A DNA stretch of 26,946 nt from an uncultured Clostridia bacterium (GCA_947088135.1 CAMUFJ010000024.1:1-26946); one strand, 5' to 3'. Counted from the first letter of the stretch, positions 1-7,500 are shown. Notes: generated by a model from the letters alone, not told the origin. Translations and numbers: made by a program.

Positions 1-403
1 ATACGGTGTTTTCGCCGTTTAAATCGGTAGGGTTTTCCGTACTCGCCGCGGCGATATTTTTTACTTCTTTGGGGATCACCAAAATCGCTTTCAGCGGCAA
101 AGAGTTTATCGCGCTCTGCTTCCAGCCGTGCAGCGTTCCCGCGCCGTCGATTTGCAGAACGCTTCTCGCTTTTGCCGCGTCGATAATGACGGCGCTCGCA
201 TCTCCCTCGCCGTCGATAAGAATATGCCGATAGGCGAGCTCGTTAGCAGTGACTACCCCCCCCGCCGACATTTCGGACGTAACCGCACCCTCGGCAGAGG
301 CGTTCAGCGCGTTACTTATCGACACTGCGCCCAAAACCATACCCGCGGCAAGCAAAACCGTCGCCGCAGTCCAGATGAAACTTTTCCATCTTGTTTTTAA
401 CAT
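1..403 (-). CDS. Secreted protein of unknown function, 5' part only
   Basis: The reading frame is open from the ATG at 403 down to the window edge (134 codons), so the C-terminus is missing. The start is set by AGGAGG about 6 nt upstream. Residues 1-38 form a classic signal peptide: a basic start (MLKTRWK), a hydrophobic core (residues 9-28, rich in Ala, Val and Leu) and a likely signal peptidase I site after ALNASA. The exported part seen here is alternating hydrophobic and acidic sequence (around HILIDGEGDASAVIID and VLVIPKE-like strands), which suggests beta structure, but I do not recognise a family. It is transcribed away from tRNA-Pro from its own strong promoter (494-522). A run of eight G (C on the plus strand, 256-263) lies in frame at about codons 47-50. 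Function unknown; confident that it is a real exported protein. Confidence 0.8.
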   Translation of the reverse strand, partial: MLKTRWKSFIWTAATVLLAAGMVLGAVSISNALNASAEGAVTSEMSAGGVVTANELAYRHILIDGEGDASAVIIDAAKARSVLQIDGAGTLHGWKQSAINSLPLKAILVIPKEVKNIAAASTENPTDLNGENTV

Positions 404-493
404 ATATCCTCCTCTCGATAATGCCTAAAAACTATGAATATTCGTATATGTTTGGCTAAAAAAATTTTTCCAATGAAAAAGATACTACTTTAT

Positions 494-522
494 ATTTTAA
501 TGTCGAAAATCACGTTTGTCAA
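494..522 (-). promoter_or_regulatory. SigA-type promoter of the secreted protein gene
   Basis: On the minus strand TTGACA (522-517) is separated by 17 nt from TAAAAT (499-494), a near-perfect housekeeping promoter. Predicted transcription start is near 487, giving a leader of about 85 nt before the ATG at 403. The -35 box is enclosed by a perfect inverted repeat TGTCGAAAA (501-509) / TTTTCGACA (526-534); the downstream arm lies in the spacer. This geometry suits a regulator-controlled promoter. Confidence 0.75.
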
Positions 523-534
523 ATTTTTTCGACA
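501..534. promoter_or_regulatory. Inverted repeat with two TGTCGAA boxes around the -35 element
   Basis: Perfect 9-bp arms TGTCGAAAA (501-509) and TTTTCGACA (526-534) with a 16-nt gap lie across the spacer and the -35 region of the minus-strand promoter. Each arm contains TGTCGAA, which equals the 0A-box consensus TGNCGAA recognised by Spo0A. The match is seen directly; the identity of the binding protein is inference, and nothing else in this window points to sporulation. Confidence 0.45.
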
Positions 535-632
535 TAATTCTTAATTGTTTTACAAATTTTGCATACAATTTTACCGATTTTTACCTTTTTTCTTCATTAT
601 TATATGATACGATCGGTAAAATCCGCAAAAAA

Positions 633-659
633 TTTACTTAAAAAAATTTTTTAAGTAAA
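633..659. repeat. 27-bp perfect AT-rich palindrome
   Basis: TTTACTTAAAAAA (633-645) and TTTTTTAAGTAAA (647-659) are exact inverted copies around a single A. It lies just past the tRNA-Pro terminator (minus direction) and about 110 bp upstream of the secreted-protein promoter. It could be a protein-binding site, a second weak terminator or a cruciform-prone spot; no function can be assigned. Confidence 0.6.
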
Positions 660-662
660 AAT

Positions 663-690
663 AAAAAAGACGGCAAATGCCGTCTTTTTT
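663..690 (-). terminator. Terminator of tRNA-Pro (bidirectional)
   Basis: AAAAAAGACGGC / GCCGTCTTTTTT form a 12-bp stem with a 4-nt loop, and each strand ends in six T. On the minus strand it lies about 24 nt past the CCA end of tRNA-Pro, so it is the natural terminator of that unit. Its symmetry means it could also stop transcription from the other side. Confidence 0.85.
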
Positions 691-713
691 ATAAATCCCG
701 CCGTGTTACGGCG

Positions 714-790
714 TGGTCGAGGCGACGAGATTTGAACTCACGACCTCTTGGTCCCGAACCAAGCGCGCTACCAAGCTGCGCTACGCCTCG
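714..790 (-). tRNA. tRNA-Pro (anticodon CGG)
   Basis: The 77-nt cloverleaf is complete: acceptor stem CGAGGCG/CGCCTCG with discriminator A and an encoded CCA (714-716), D stem GCGC/GCGC with the GG of the D loop, anticodon stem CTTGG/CCAAG with loop TTCGGGA (anticodon CGG at 756-754, reading CCG), and a T arm containing TTCAAAT. The outer two pairs of the T stem are G-U wobbles. It has its own promoter (812-840) and terminator (663-690), so it is a monocistronic unit. Confidence 0.95.
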
Positions 791-811
791 ATTGCAACTT
801 CGTCGAATTTT

Positions 812-840
812 ATTATAACAAAACGTTTTATATTTTGCAA
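812..840 (-). promoter_or_regulatory. Promoter of tRNA-Pro
   Basis: On the minus strand TTGCAA (840-835), a 17-nt spacer and TATAAT (817-812). Predicted start is near 805, about 15 nt before the mature 5' end, a normal short tRNA leader. Confidence 0.75.
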
Positions 841-916
841 GCATTTTTGCAAAGCTTTCAAAAATCCTTTTCTTCGCGTGCAGTAAAATATTTTTTGATA
901 AATTTATAAAAAACAA

Positions 917-946
917 GTGACAAATCGCATATATAATTGTTATAAT
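917..946 (+). promoter_or_regulatory. SigA-type promoter upstream of the PhoU remnant and GH51 gene
   Basis: GTGACA (917-922), an 18-nt spacer and TATAAT (941-946). No other promoter is visible between here and the GH51 gene at 1296, so this one probably drives the enzyme. Predicted start is near 953, only a few bases before the GTG that opens the remnant frame. Confidence 0.55.
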
Positions 947-956
947 AGATTTATCC

Positions 957-1262
957 GTGCTATTGGGTCAAATTGTTTTTCAATCAGATTGCAAAGCGAG
1001 GGGTAAACAAAAGATCAAGAGCCTTTACGTGCTATCTCTTGCCACCTACCTGTACCGCGATCATGCGCGTCTTCCCGAGGTGGATAAGCTCGAAGACGAG
1101 ATCGATACGCAAAAGCGCGCGATCGTGGCAAAGCATATCCGCAGGCTCAACGAGGGCAAATGCCAGCCTGAAAATTCGGGGGTGTTCATCAACCTCGTAG
1201 GCAACTTGGAACGCGCGGCGGACCATATCACGTTTATCGCCCATTCCATCGAAAAGGAGTAA
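957..1262 (+). pseudogene. Remnant of a Na/Pi-cotransporter-type PhoU domain (C-terminal fragment)
   Basis: Codons from about 1077 onward resemble the end of PhoU-like domains as found at the C-terminus of Na+/phosphate cotransporter II (NptA-type) proteins: a helix around KLEDEID, then KHIRRLNEGKC, and a final helix with NLERAADH. Only about 60 residues of that domain remain, against more than 500 in a full transporter. The preceding 40 codons match nothing I know and no Shine-Dalgarno precedes the GTG at 957. The likely reading is an internal deletion that joined the promoter at 917-946 to the last part of the gene. A short functional protein cannot be excluded. GH51 begins 33 nt downstream, probably on the same transcript. 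Confidence 0.6.
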
Positions 1263-1295
1263 GCGGGCGGAAAAAAATACCGAGCGGGGGAAAAC

Positions 1296-3248
1296 ATGAA
1301 AATTACGATCGAACGAGAGGGGAAAGTGCCCGTGACTGCGGGCGGAGTTGGGTTGTTTTTCGAGGACCTCAACTATGCCTTGGACGGCGGGCTGTATGCG
1401 GAGATGCTTGAAAACCGCAATTTCGAAGCCAAGAATGCCCACGGAGAATGGGACAAGTACGTTGTGGAGGACGACGGCGGTTACGCATGGGAGGTCTATC
1501 CCGAAGGGGCTGAGGTTGCGCTCAAAGTGAAAACCGACCGCGCGCTCTTCCCCGAAAATCCGCACTATATGCGCCTTGCGGCGGCGGAAAACGCGGGTAT
1601 GAAGAACAAGGCGTACGACGGCGTTTATTTGCAGGCGGGAAAGGAATACAAATGTTCCTTCTACGCCCGTTCTTACGACTATAAGGGCGCGGTAAAAGTC
1701 GGCGTTTACGACAAGGGCGTTCCTTATCTCGAAAAGAAATTCAAGCTGAAAGCGGACGGGCAATGGCATCGCTACGCTTTCCGCGCAAAGAGCAAGACGG
1801 AGGCGGAAAGGGCGGATTTTTGCATTACGCTCTGCAAGGCGGGCACCGTTCATCTCGACGCTTTTTCGCTGATGCCCGCAAACGCCGTAATGGGGGTGTT
1901 CCGCCGCGATCTCGTCGAGCTCATGGCGGAGATGAAGCCGGGCTTTTTGCGCTTCCCCGGCGGGTGCGTGGTAGAGGGCAATAATCTTGCCAACCGCTAT
2001 CTTTGGAAGAACACGATAGGCCCTGTCGAACGCAGAAAGCACAACTGGAACCGCTGGGCGGTCCATGCGACAGGCCCGCATAATAATTTCCGTTCCGAAT
2101 ATTCCCACTACGGGCAGTCGCTGGGATTGGGATATTACGAATATTTCCGCCTGGCGGAATATCTCGGCGCAAAGCCCCTTCCCGTGGTAAGCGTGGGCAT
2201 TGCCTGCCAATATATGTCTACCGAATTCGTCCCGCTCGACAGCCCCGAGTTGGAAACCTATATTCAGGAGGCGCTCGACGTGGTGGAATTCGCAAACGGC
2301 GACGTCAATACCGTTTGGGGAAGAGTGCGCGCCGAGCTCGGTCATCCCGAGCCGTTCAAGCTCGAATACTTGGGCGTGGGGAACGAGCAGTGGGAAACGG
2401 AAACGACGAAGGAGCGCGCGGGCAACGAATTTTACAAGCGGTTCGAGCTGTTCGAAAAGCGCATTCACGAGCGGTATCCCGATTTGAAGATCGTGGGCAC
2501 GGTAGGGCCTACCGTCGATTCCGATTCGCACAAGAGCGCTTGGAAGTGGACGCGCAAAAATCTCGCCAAGAATCCCAATTTCGTCTACTGTTCGGACGAG
2601 CATTTCTACGTTTCTCCCGAATGGCTGTACGAACACGTAAACGTTTACGACGGTTATCCGCGCGGCGGCGGGCTCGTATATGCAGGCGAATATGCCGCGC
2701 ACGTGCCGGGGTCCGGTTGCGCGCTCTTCAACGCGCCGCAGGCGAACGTATGGGAGGGCTCGCTGGCGGAAGCCGCTTTCATGACGGGTATGGAACGCAA
2801 CGCGGATATCGTCGTTATGAAATCGTACGCACCGCTTTTCGCCCGCCTCGGATACACGCAGTGGAGTCCCGACCTCATTTGGTTTAACGGCAAGACCGCG
2901 TACGGCTCTCCGAGCTATCACGTACAAAAGCTGTTCAGCCTCTACACGGGGGACGATTCTCTTAAAACGACGGTGGACGGCAAGGGCGTGTACGCCTCCG
3001 CGACGGAGCGGGACGCATTCGTCTACGTGAAGGCCGTCAACAGCGGCGCGGAGGAGGTGGACGTCGAGGTGGAAGGAGATTTCGATTTCGGAAGTTTAAC
3101 CCGCATCATACGGCTTTCGGGCGCGCTCGGCGATTATAACACGGCGGAAGAGCCCGACAGGATTTCTCCCGTGGACGTCGCGCCCACCGAGCCCCGTTCG
3201 CTCACTCTTGCGCCTCACAGCTTTCAGGTGCTGGTATTTAAAAAGTGA
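1296..3248 (+). CDS. GH51 alpha-L-arabinofuranosidase
   Basis: The 650-residue enzyme should remove terminal alpha-L-arabinofuranosyl units from arabinan or arabinoxylan fragments. The sequence shows an N-terminal GH51 segment (FFEDLNYALDGGLYAEMLENRNFE), a carbohydrate-binding-like beta insert around residues 75-190, the (beta/alpha)8 domain with LRFPGGCVVEG and the acid/base Glu364 in GVGNEQWE, the nucleophile Glu465 in YAGEYAAH, and a C-terminal beta domain ending in PHSFQVLVFKK. There is no signal peptide, so it acts in the cytoplasm on imported oligosaccharides. Length is usual for family members with the inserted domain. The ATG follows a G-rich stretch (GGGGG, 1285-1289). No transporter or regulator for arabinose is nearby; the gene sits behind the PhoU remnant and shares its promoter. 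Confidence 0.92.
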   Translation: MKITIEREGKVPVTAGGVGLFFEDLNYALDGGLYAEMLENRNFEAKNAHGEWDKYVVEDDGGYAWEVYPEGAEVALKVKTDRALFPENPHYMRLAAAENAGMKNKAYDGVYLQAGKEYKCSFYARSYDYKGAVKVGVYDKGVPYLEKKFKLKADGQWHRYAFRAKSKTEAERADFCITLCKAGTVHLDAFSLMPANAVMGVFRRDLVELMAEMKPGFLRFPGGCVVEGNNLANRYLWKNTIGPVERRKHNWNRWAVHATGPHNNFRSEYSHYGQSLGLGYYEYFRLAEYLGAKPLPVVSVGIACQYMSTEFVPLDSPELETYIQEALDVVEFANGDVNTVWGRVRAELGHPEPFKLEYLGVGNEQWETETTKERAGNEFYKRFELFEKRIHERYPDLKIVGTVGPTVDSDSHKSAWKWTRKNLAKNPNFVYCSDEHFYVSPEWLYEHVNVYDGYPRGGGLVYAGEYAAHVPGSGCALFNAPQANVWEGSLAEAAFMTGMERNADIVVMKSYAPLFARLGYTQWSPDLIWFNGKTAYGSPSYHVQKLFSLYTGDDSLKTTVDGKGVYASATERDAFVYVKAVNSGAEEVDVEVEGDFDFGSLTRIIRLSGALGDYNTAEEPDRISPVDVAPTEPRSLTLAPHSFQVLVFKK

Positions 3249-3265
3249 GCGGATTTAAAAAATAC

Positions 3266-3294
3266 TTTACAAAATATTCAATTAACATTATAAT
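3266..3294 (+). promoter_or_regulatory. Promoter of the methyltransferase gene (leaderless)
   Basis: TTTACA (3266-3271), a 17-nt spacer and a perfect TATAAT (3289-3294). The ATG at 3301 is 6 nt after the -10 box, where transcription should begin, so the mRNA is expected to have essentially no 5' leader and no Shine-Dalgarno. Confidence 0.7.
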
Positions 3295-3300
3295 AGCGTT

Positions 3301-4188
3301 ATGATAAAGCTTGCCGACAAGTGGAAAGATTACTCCGTGCTCGCAACGGGCGACGGCTATAAATTGGAGCGGTGGGGGGAAACGACCTTGCTCCGCCCCG
3401 ACCCGCAGGTCATTTGGGGAGCGGCGCGCGATCTGTTTTCCGACCCGCGCGTAGACGCCGTTTACCGCCGAAGCGAAAAGGGGGGCGGCGCTTGGGAATA
3501 CAGGCGCACGATCCCTTCCGAATGGGATATTTCTTATCCCCTCGGCACGGGCGGCGAAAAACTCAAATTTCTCGTTAAGCCTATGGGCTTTAAACATACG
3601 GGACTGTTTCCCGAACAGGCGGTCAACTGGGAACAAACTTCCGCGCTCGTGAGAAAGGCGCGCGCGGAGCGGGGAAGCGTTAGAGTTTTAAACCTTTTCG
3701 CCTATACGGGCGGCGCGAGCGTCGCGCTGTGCAAGGCGGGCGCGGAGGTCACGCACGTGGACGCCGCCAAGGGCATGGTGGAACGGGCGGGCGAAAACGC
3801 ACGGCTCTCGGGGCTTAACAGCGGGATCCGCTATATCGTCGACGACTGCATGAAGTTCGTCCAACGGGAGATCCGGCGCGGAAACAAATACGACGGCATC
3901 GTCATGGATCCGCCCTCCTACGGAAGAGGACCGGGCGGAGAGATGTGGAAAATCGAAACGGGGCTCTATCCCTTCGTCAAGCTCTGCGCCGAGCTTCTGA
4001 CGGACGAACCGCTGTTCTTTTTGATCAACAGTTACACAACGGGATTACAGCCCGCAGTGCTTTCCAACCTGCTCACGCTCTGTCTTGCGGGGCGAAAGGG
4101 AAAGGTTGATGCTTACGAGGTGGGGCTGCCCACGGAGGAGGGAATCCCTCTTCCCTGCGGCGCAGGAGGTATTTTTATCAATGAGTGA
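3301..4188 (+). CDS. Class I SAM-dependent RNA methyltransferase (RlmI/RlmK-like)
   Basis: The 295-residue protein has the Rossmann methyltransferase core of the COG1092-type rRNA methylases: motif I NLFAYTGGASVAL (about 131-143), the acidic HVDAAKGMVERA strand that binds the SAM ribose, and motif IV MDPPSYGRG (about 202-210), the DPP[SF] signature of RNA cytosine or base methylases. The N-terminal 100 residues are a small beta-rich RNA-binding-like part. The target base cannot be told; 23S rRNA is the family norm. The end overlaps the next gene by 8 nt, so the two RNA-modifying enzymes are translationally coupled. The start is the only Met compatible with the fold, although no Shine-Dalgarno precedes it and the promoter -10 box lies 6 nt before it. 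Confidence 0.85.
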   Translation: MIKLADKWKDYSVLATGDGYKLERWGETTLLRPDPQVIWGAARDLFSDPRVDAVYRRSEKGGGAWEYRRTIPSEWDISYPLGTGGEKLKFLVKPMGFKHTGLFPEQAVNWEQTSALVRKARAERGSVRVLNLFAYTGGASVALCKAGAEVTHVDAAKGMVERAGENARLSGLNSGIRYIVDDCMKFVQREIRRGNKYDGIVMDPPSYGRGPGGEMWKIETGLYPFVKLCAELLTDEPLFFLINSYTTGLQPAVLSNLLTLCLAGRKGKVDAYEVGLPTEEGIPLPCGAGGIFINE

Positions 4189-4897
4189 TACGGAGAAGTT
4201 GGACGGAGGCGTCGAAATCGTGTATGAGGACAACCATATTCTCGTGGTGTTAAAACCGCAGAATATTGCGTCCTGCCCCGACGAGAGCGGGGACAGCAAC
4301 GTGCTCGACGTGCTCAAAGAGTACGTGCGGAAGAAGTACGATAAAAAAGGAAACGTCTATATCGGCTTGGTGCATCGGTTGGACCGTCCTACGGGCGGGC
4401 TGATGGTCTACGCCAAAACGAGCAAGGCGGCGGGGCGGCTCTCCGAGCAGATGAAAACGGGCAAATTCGAAAAACGGTACTTGACCGTGCTTGTCGGCGC
4501 GCCTTTGCCCGAAAAGGGGAAGCTCGAAAATTGGTTGAAGAAAAACACCGTGAACAACATGGTGTATTTGTGTACGCAGGGCACGGACGGCGCGAAGCAC
4601 GCTTTGCTCGAATACGAGGTTCTGCAAAAAGAGGGGGGGCTCGCGCTCACCGAAATTAAATTGCACACGGGCAGAAGCCATCAGATCCGCGTGCAGACGG
4701 CGGGCATCTCCCACCCCGTTTACAGCGATATGCGCTACGGCGGAGAGCGGGCGCAAAAGGGCAAGCTTGCGCTTTGGGCGTACTCGCTCGCTTTTATCCA
4801 TCCCGTCACGCAGGAGCGGATGCGTTTTCTTAGCGAACCGCCCGCGGGAGAGCCTTGGGGCAGGTTCGATTTGACCTCCGCCGTGAAACCTACGTGA
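4181..4897 (+). CDS. RluA-family RNA pseudouridine synthase
   Basis: The 238-residue enzyme isomerises uridine to pseudouridine in rRNA or tRNA. It shows the family order: VEIVYEDNHILVVLKPQN, the catalytic block GLVHRLDRPTGGLMVYAK with nucleophile Asp68, EKRYLTVLVG, and TEIKLHTGRSHQIRVQ near the end. It lacks an N-terminal S4 domain, like the short RluA-type members, so the specific position modified is unclear. The ATG at 4181 is fixed by AGGAGG at 4164-4169 inside the end of the methyltransferase gene and overlaps it by 8 nt, so the two are co-expressed. No T-rich terminator follows. Confidence 0.9.
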   Translation: MSDTEKLDGGVEIVYEDNHILVVLKPQNIASCPDESGDSNVLDVLKEYVRKKYDKKGNVYIGLVHRLDRPTGGLMVYAKTSKAAGRLSEQMKTGKFEKRYLTVLVGAPLPEKGKLENWLKKNTVNNMVYLCTQGTDGAKHALLEYEVLQKEGGLALTEIKLHTGRSHQIRVQTAGISHPVYSDMRYGGERAQKGKLALWAYSLAFIHPVTQERMRFLSEPPAGEPWGRFDLTSAVKPT

Positions 4898-4929
4898 AAA
4901 TTGGGCGAAAGGGCGATTTTCTTCAGGAA

Positions 4930-4946
4930 AAGCGGTATTACCGCTT
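4930..4946. repeat. Perfect dyad touching the -35 box
   Basis: AAGCGGTA-T-TACCGCTT is a 17-nt perfect palindrome whose last two bases are the first two of the -35 box of the surface-protein promoter. It has no T run, so it is a poor terminator for the upstream gene; an operator is the better reading, unproven. Confidence 0.45.
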
Positions 4947-4973
4947 GACGGAAATCTTATTTTCGTGTAAAAT
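4945..4973 (+). promoter_or_regulatory. Promoter of the membrane-anchored surface protein
   Basis: TTGACG (4945-4950), a 17-nt spacer and TAAAAT (4968-4973). Predicted start is near 4980, giving a leader of about 37 nt with GGAG at 5004-5007 before the ATG at 5017. Confidence 0.7.
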
Positions 4974-5016
4974 ATATAGGATATTCGGGCATTGCGCCCG
5001 CATGGAGCACACATTC

Positions 5017-7464
5017 ATGAGTAAAGTTAAAACACGCATCATCACGATATTATCCCTTTTTATGCTGATTGCGCTCATTTTAGGCTTTGTTTTCTCGCCT
5101 ATTTCTCTGCGTTCGGCTTCGGCGGATTCTACCTATAACATCACGGGCGGAAGCGACGGCATCTTCGCAGCCAAGACGTCTGGCAGCGCAAAGGGCGAGG
5201 TTTTGGCGTTTAAAACGGGCACGGACGAAGACGGGAAGAATATTTTCCACACGACGTTCGTCATCGACGACGGCGGTTCCGTCGCGTACGAGCGCGATCT
5301 TGCTTTAAAATGGTATTCGGGCACGGCGAAGGATCTGGCGGGCAAGGAAGAGTTTTTCCGCTTGACCTTTGCGGCGGTGTTAAAGGATAACGCCGTTCCC
5401 TTCGATACGTTCAGCATCGAGTTCGAAAGCAAAGAAGAAAACATCACCAAAGACGGCAAAGCGACAAACGTCGTCGTTTTCGAAAAGGGCGAGGCGGAAG
5501 GCTCGTTGCAGGTGTACGTGAAGAATGCGGATTTTACGGGCGACGAGGAAGCCGAAAAACAGCTTTCCAGAACGGAAATTGCCGACGCGACGAAGGATAT
5601 TACGGTTTCGCTCGGGAACGGCTCTTCCGCAGGCGCGTTTGCGGTAAACGTGGAAAACAACGGCGAAACGAAAACGGTAGGCGAGTTCACGAACGTAGGC
5701 GGAAACTATCTCGAATACTATTCCTCTTCGTCCTCCACGCCCAACGTTCCCATGACGTTCAAGGCAACGGCGGCGGAAGGGCAGAAAGCAAGAATTTTCA
5801 TGAAAGAGCTCAACGGGCAATCCTTGGCGGTAACGGGCGGTACGGAGGAAACGACGGACGACGGCGTGCAGATGAAGGACGGCAAGATCTCCGACAACGC
5901 CGATCCCGTTTTGGTGCTCAACGAAGCGATTTACAGCTATTCGCTCGGGCAGAAGTTCACGCATGACTGCAAGGTGATCGACGTTTGCAAGAAAAGCATC
6001 ACGAGCCCCACGCACGAGTATTATATGGCTTCCCACACGGGCAGCGGCGCGAATAAGGTTTTCGTGAACCCCACCGCGAAGAAGGAAACGATCACGGACA
6101 GCGACGGCACTGCGGTCGAGAAGGAAACGGGCGAATACGACGATTATAAGACGCTTACCACGAGCACGCATTTCATGCCTACGAACGACGACAAGCGCGA
6201 GGACAAGGACTTTACCGAGTACGTTTCCATTCGCGTCCGTTTGAGAGACGATAGATCGGAAACCGCTTGGGCGTATCTGCATTGGTATGCGGTAGATCGG
6301 GCAAAAACCGAGGGCACGGATGCCGACGGCAAGAAGTTCCCCTATATCAAGGTCGAAAAAGACAGAGAAGGCCCCAAGTATATTGAGAACAATAACGATA
6401 CCGCTCTCGACGATGCAGTCGAGGCGTATCAGATAGCCGTCAACACGGCGGCGGGCAAAGAGAACGTGAGCGCGGGAAGCGGCGCGTACTTCTATCTTCC
6501 CTCCTTGCGCGATCTCATCAAGAGCGATTTCGCCGATTACAGAAATCTCAAATTCAGCATTTATTACTACAAGCAGAGCCAGTCGGAGGGGTCTTCCTCA
6601 GGTTCGGCTACCGGCCTTAAATACAACGCTTTGCGCTTCCAGATCGACGAAGCGGGGGCTTATCGCTTCCGCGTGCTTGCTACGGACGCGGCGGGCAACG
6701 CCATGACCTTCCCCCAGCAAAAGGAAGGGGAGGAGAAAGAGTACGTTACCGTAACGAGCTCCAACATTTGGGACTTGGAAGACTACCCCGAATTCACCTT
6801 GGAGGTGAAGTACAACGGCGTTACCATTGAGGAAATGAAAGAGCAAACGACAGGCAACCGCGAAAGCTCGTACAGCATCACCGATTTCACGATCATTGCG
6901 CTCAGCGGAATCCAAAAGGATTATTCTCTCTACTATTTTAACGAGGACAACCTCAAAACGGGGGCGACCGTGCCTACCTATTCCGACCTCGTAAAAGAGA
7001 TGAATGAAGTCAGATCGCCCGAGGCGTTTGCAGAGTTTTGCGCGAAGTACGATATCAGCGAAGAGCGGAAGTGCATTACGGCGATTTCCGAGTTCAACAG
7101 CGAAATTTCCGAAGATGACGACGATTGGGACAAGACGGATAACGCATACCGCTGGAATCCTTCGTCGGGACTTTCGTTCGTTCCGCAGAAATCCGGATTC
7201 TATATCGTGGGGATCACAGTGACCGACCCCAACCGTTCCAACGAGTCGCACGTGGCGTATCAGGCGATCCGTATCGGTAATCCGTACGACTACACGCCCG
7301 CGCCTTCCGATTGGTTGCAGAACAACCTCGTTTCGGTTATTTTGTTCTCCGTTTCGGGTGTGCTCTTGATTGCGATCGTGATCTTGTTTATCGTTAAACC
7401 TTCCGATAAGAAGATGGAGGAGATCGACCTCGACAAGTTGAAGGGCAAAAAGAAGAAGAAATAA
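5017..7464 (+). CDS. Large membrane-anchored extracellular protein, function unknown
   Basis: The 815-residue product begins with a signal peptide (basic MSKVKTR, hydrophobic core to about residue 27, likely cleavage after SASA) and ends with one transmembrane helix (about 774-796) followed by a lysine-rich cytosolic tail ending in six or more basic residues. Nearly the whole chain is therefore predicted outside the cell, fixed by its C-terminus. The outer part is acidic, rich in Thr, Ser, Asp, Glu and Gly, with beta-sandwich-like stretches; a segment ending in AYRFRVLATDAAGNAMTF resembles Ig-like or cadherin-like folds, and GFYIVGITVTDPNRSNESH just before the membrane looks like another. There is no LPXTG sortase motif and no catalytic signature I recognise. 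Start chosen at 5017 over the in-frame ATG at 5002 because GGAG is 9 nt before it. It has its own promoter and terminator, so context gives no hint of function. Confidence 0.8.
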   Translation: MSKVKTRIITILSLFMLIALILGFVFSPISLRSASADSTYNITGGSDGIFAAKTSGSAKGEVLAFKTGTDEDGKNIFHTTFVIDDGGSVAYERDLALKWYSGTAKDLAGKEEFFRLTFAAVLKDNAVPFDTFSIEFESKEENITKDGKATNVVVFEKGEAEGSLQVYVKNADFTGDEEAEKQLSRTEIADATKDITVSLGNGSSAGAFAVNVENNGETKTVGEFTNVGGNYLEYYSSSSSTPNVPMTFKATAAEGQKARIFMKELNGQSLAVTGGTEETTDDGVQMKDGKISDNADPVLVLNEAIYSYSLGQKFTHDCKVIDVCKKSITSPTHEYYMASHTGSGANKVFVNPTAKKETITDSDGTAVEKETGEYDDYKTLTTSTHFMPTNDDKREDKDFTEYVSIRVRLRDDRSETAWAYLHWYAVDRAKTEGTDADGKKFPYIKVEKDREGPKYIENNNDTALDDAVEAYQIAVNTAAGKENVSAGSGAYFYLPSLRDLIKSDFADYRNLKFSIYYYKQSQSEGSSSGSATGLKYNALRFQIDEAGAYRFRVLATDAAGNAMTFPQQKEGEEKEYVTVTSSNIWDLEDYPEFTLEVKYNGVTIEEMKEQTTGNRESSYSITDFTIIALSGIQKDYSLYYFNEDNLKTGATVPTYSDLVKEMNEVRSPEAFAEFCAKYDISEERKCITAISEFNSEISEDDDDWDKTDNAYRWNPSSGLSFVPQKSGFYIVGITVTDPNRSNESHVAYQAIRIGNPYDYTPAPSDWLQNNLVSVILFSVSGVLLIAIVILFIVKPSDKKMEEIDLDKLKGKKKKK

Positions 7465-7470
7465 TGTTTC

Positions 7471-7500
7471 AGCGCCGCTTGCGTCAAGCGGCGCTTTCTT
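7471..7500 (+). terminator. Terminator of the surface-protein gene
   Basis: AGCGCCGCTTG / CAAGCGGCGCT is a perfect 11-bp GC-rich stem with a 3-nt loop (7471-7495), followed by a T-rich stretch. It starts 6 nt after the stop codon. Confidence 0.85.

Noticed and set aside
1032..2927. A 631-codon open frame antisense to the GH51 gene
   Set aside because: It mirrors the codon bias of the arabinofuranosidase, whose catalytic residues are all in place; the antisense product is Arg/His-rich with no family signs.
4085..4180. Upstream extension of the pseudouridine synthase start
   Set aside because: The extension lies inside the methyltransferase gene; AGGAGG at 4164-4169 fixes the start at 4181.
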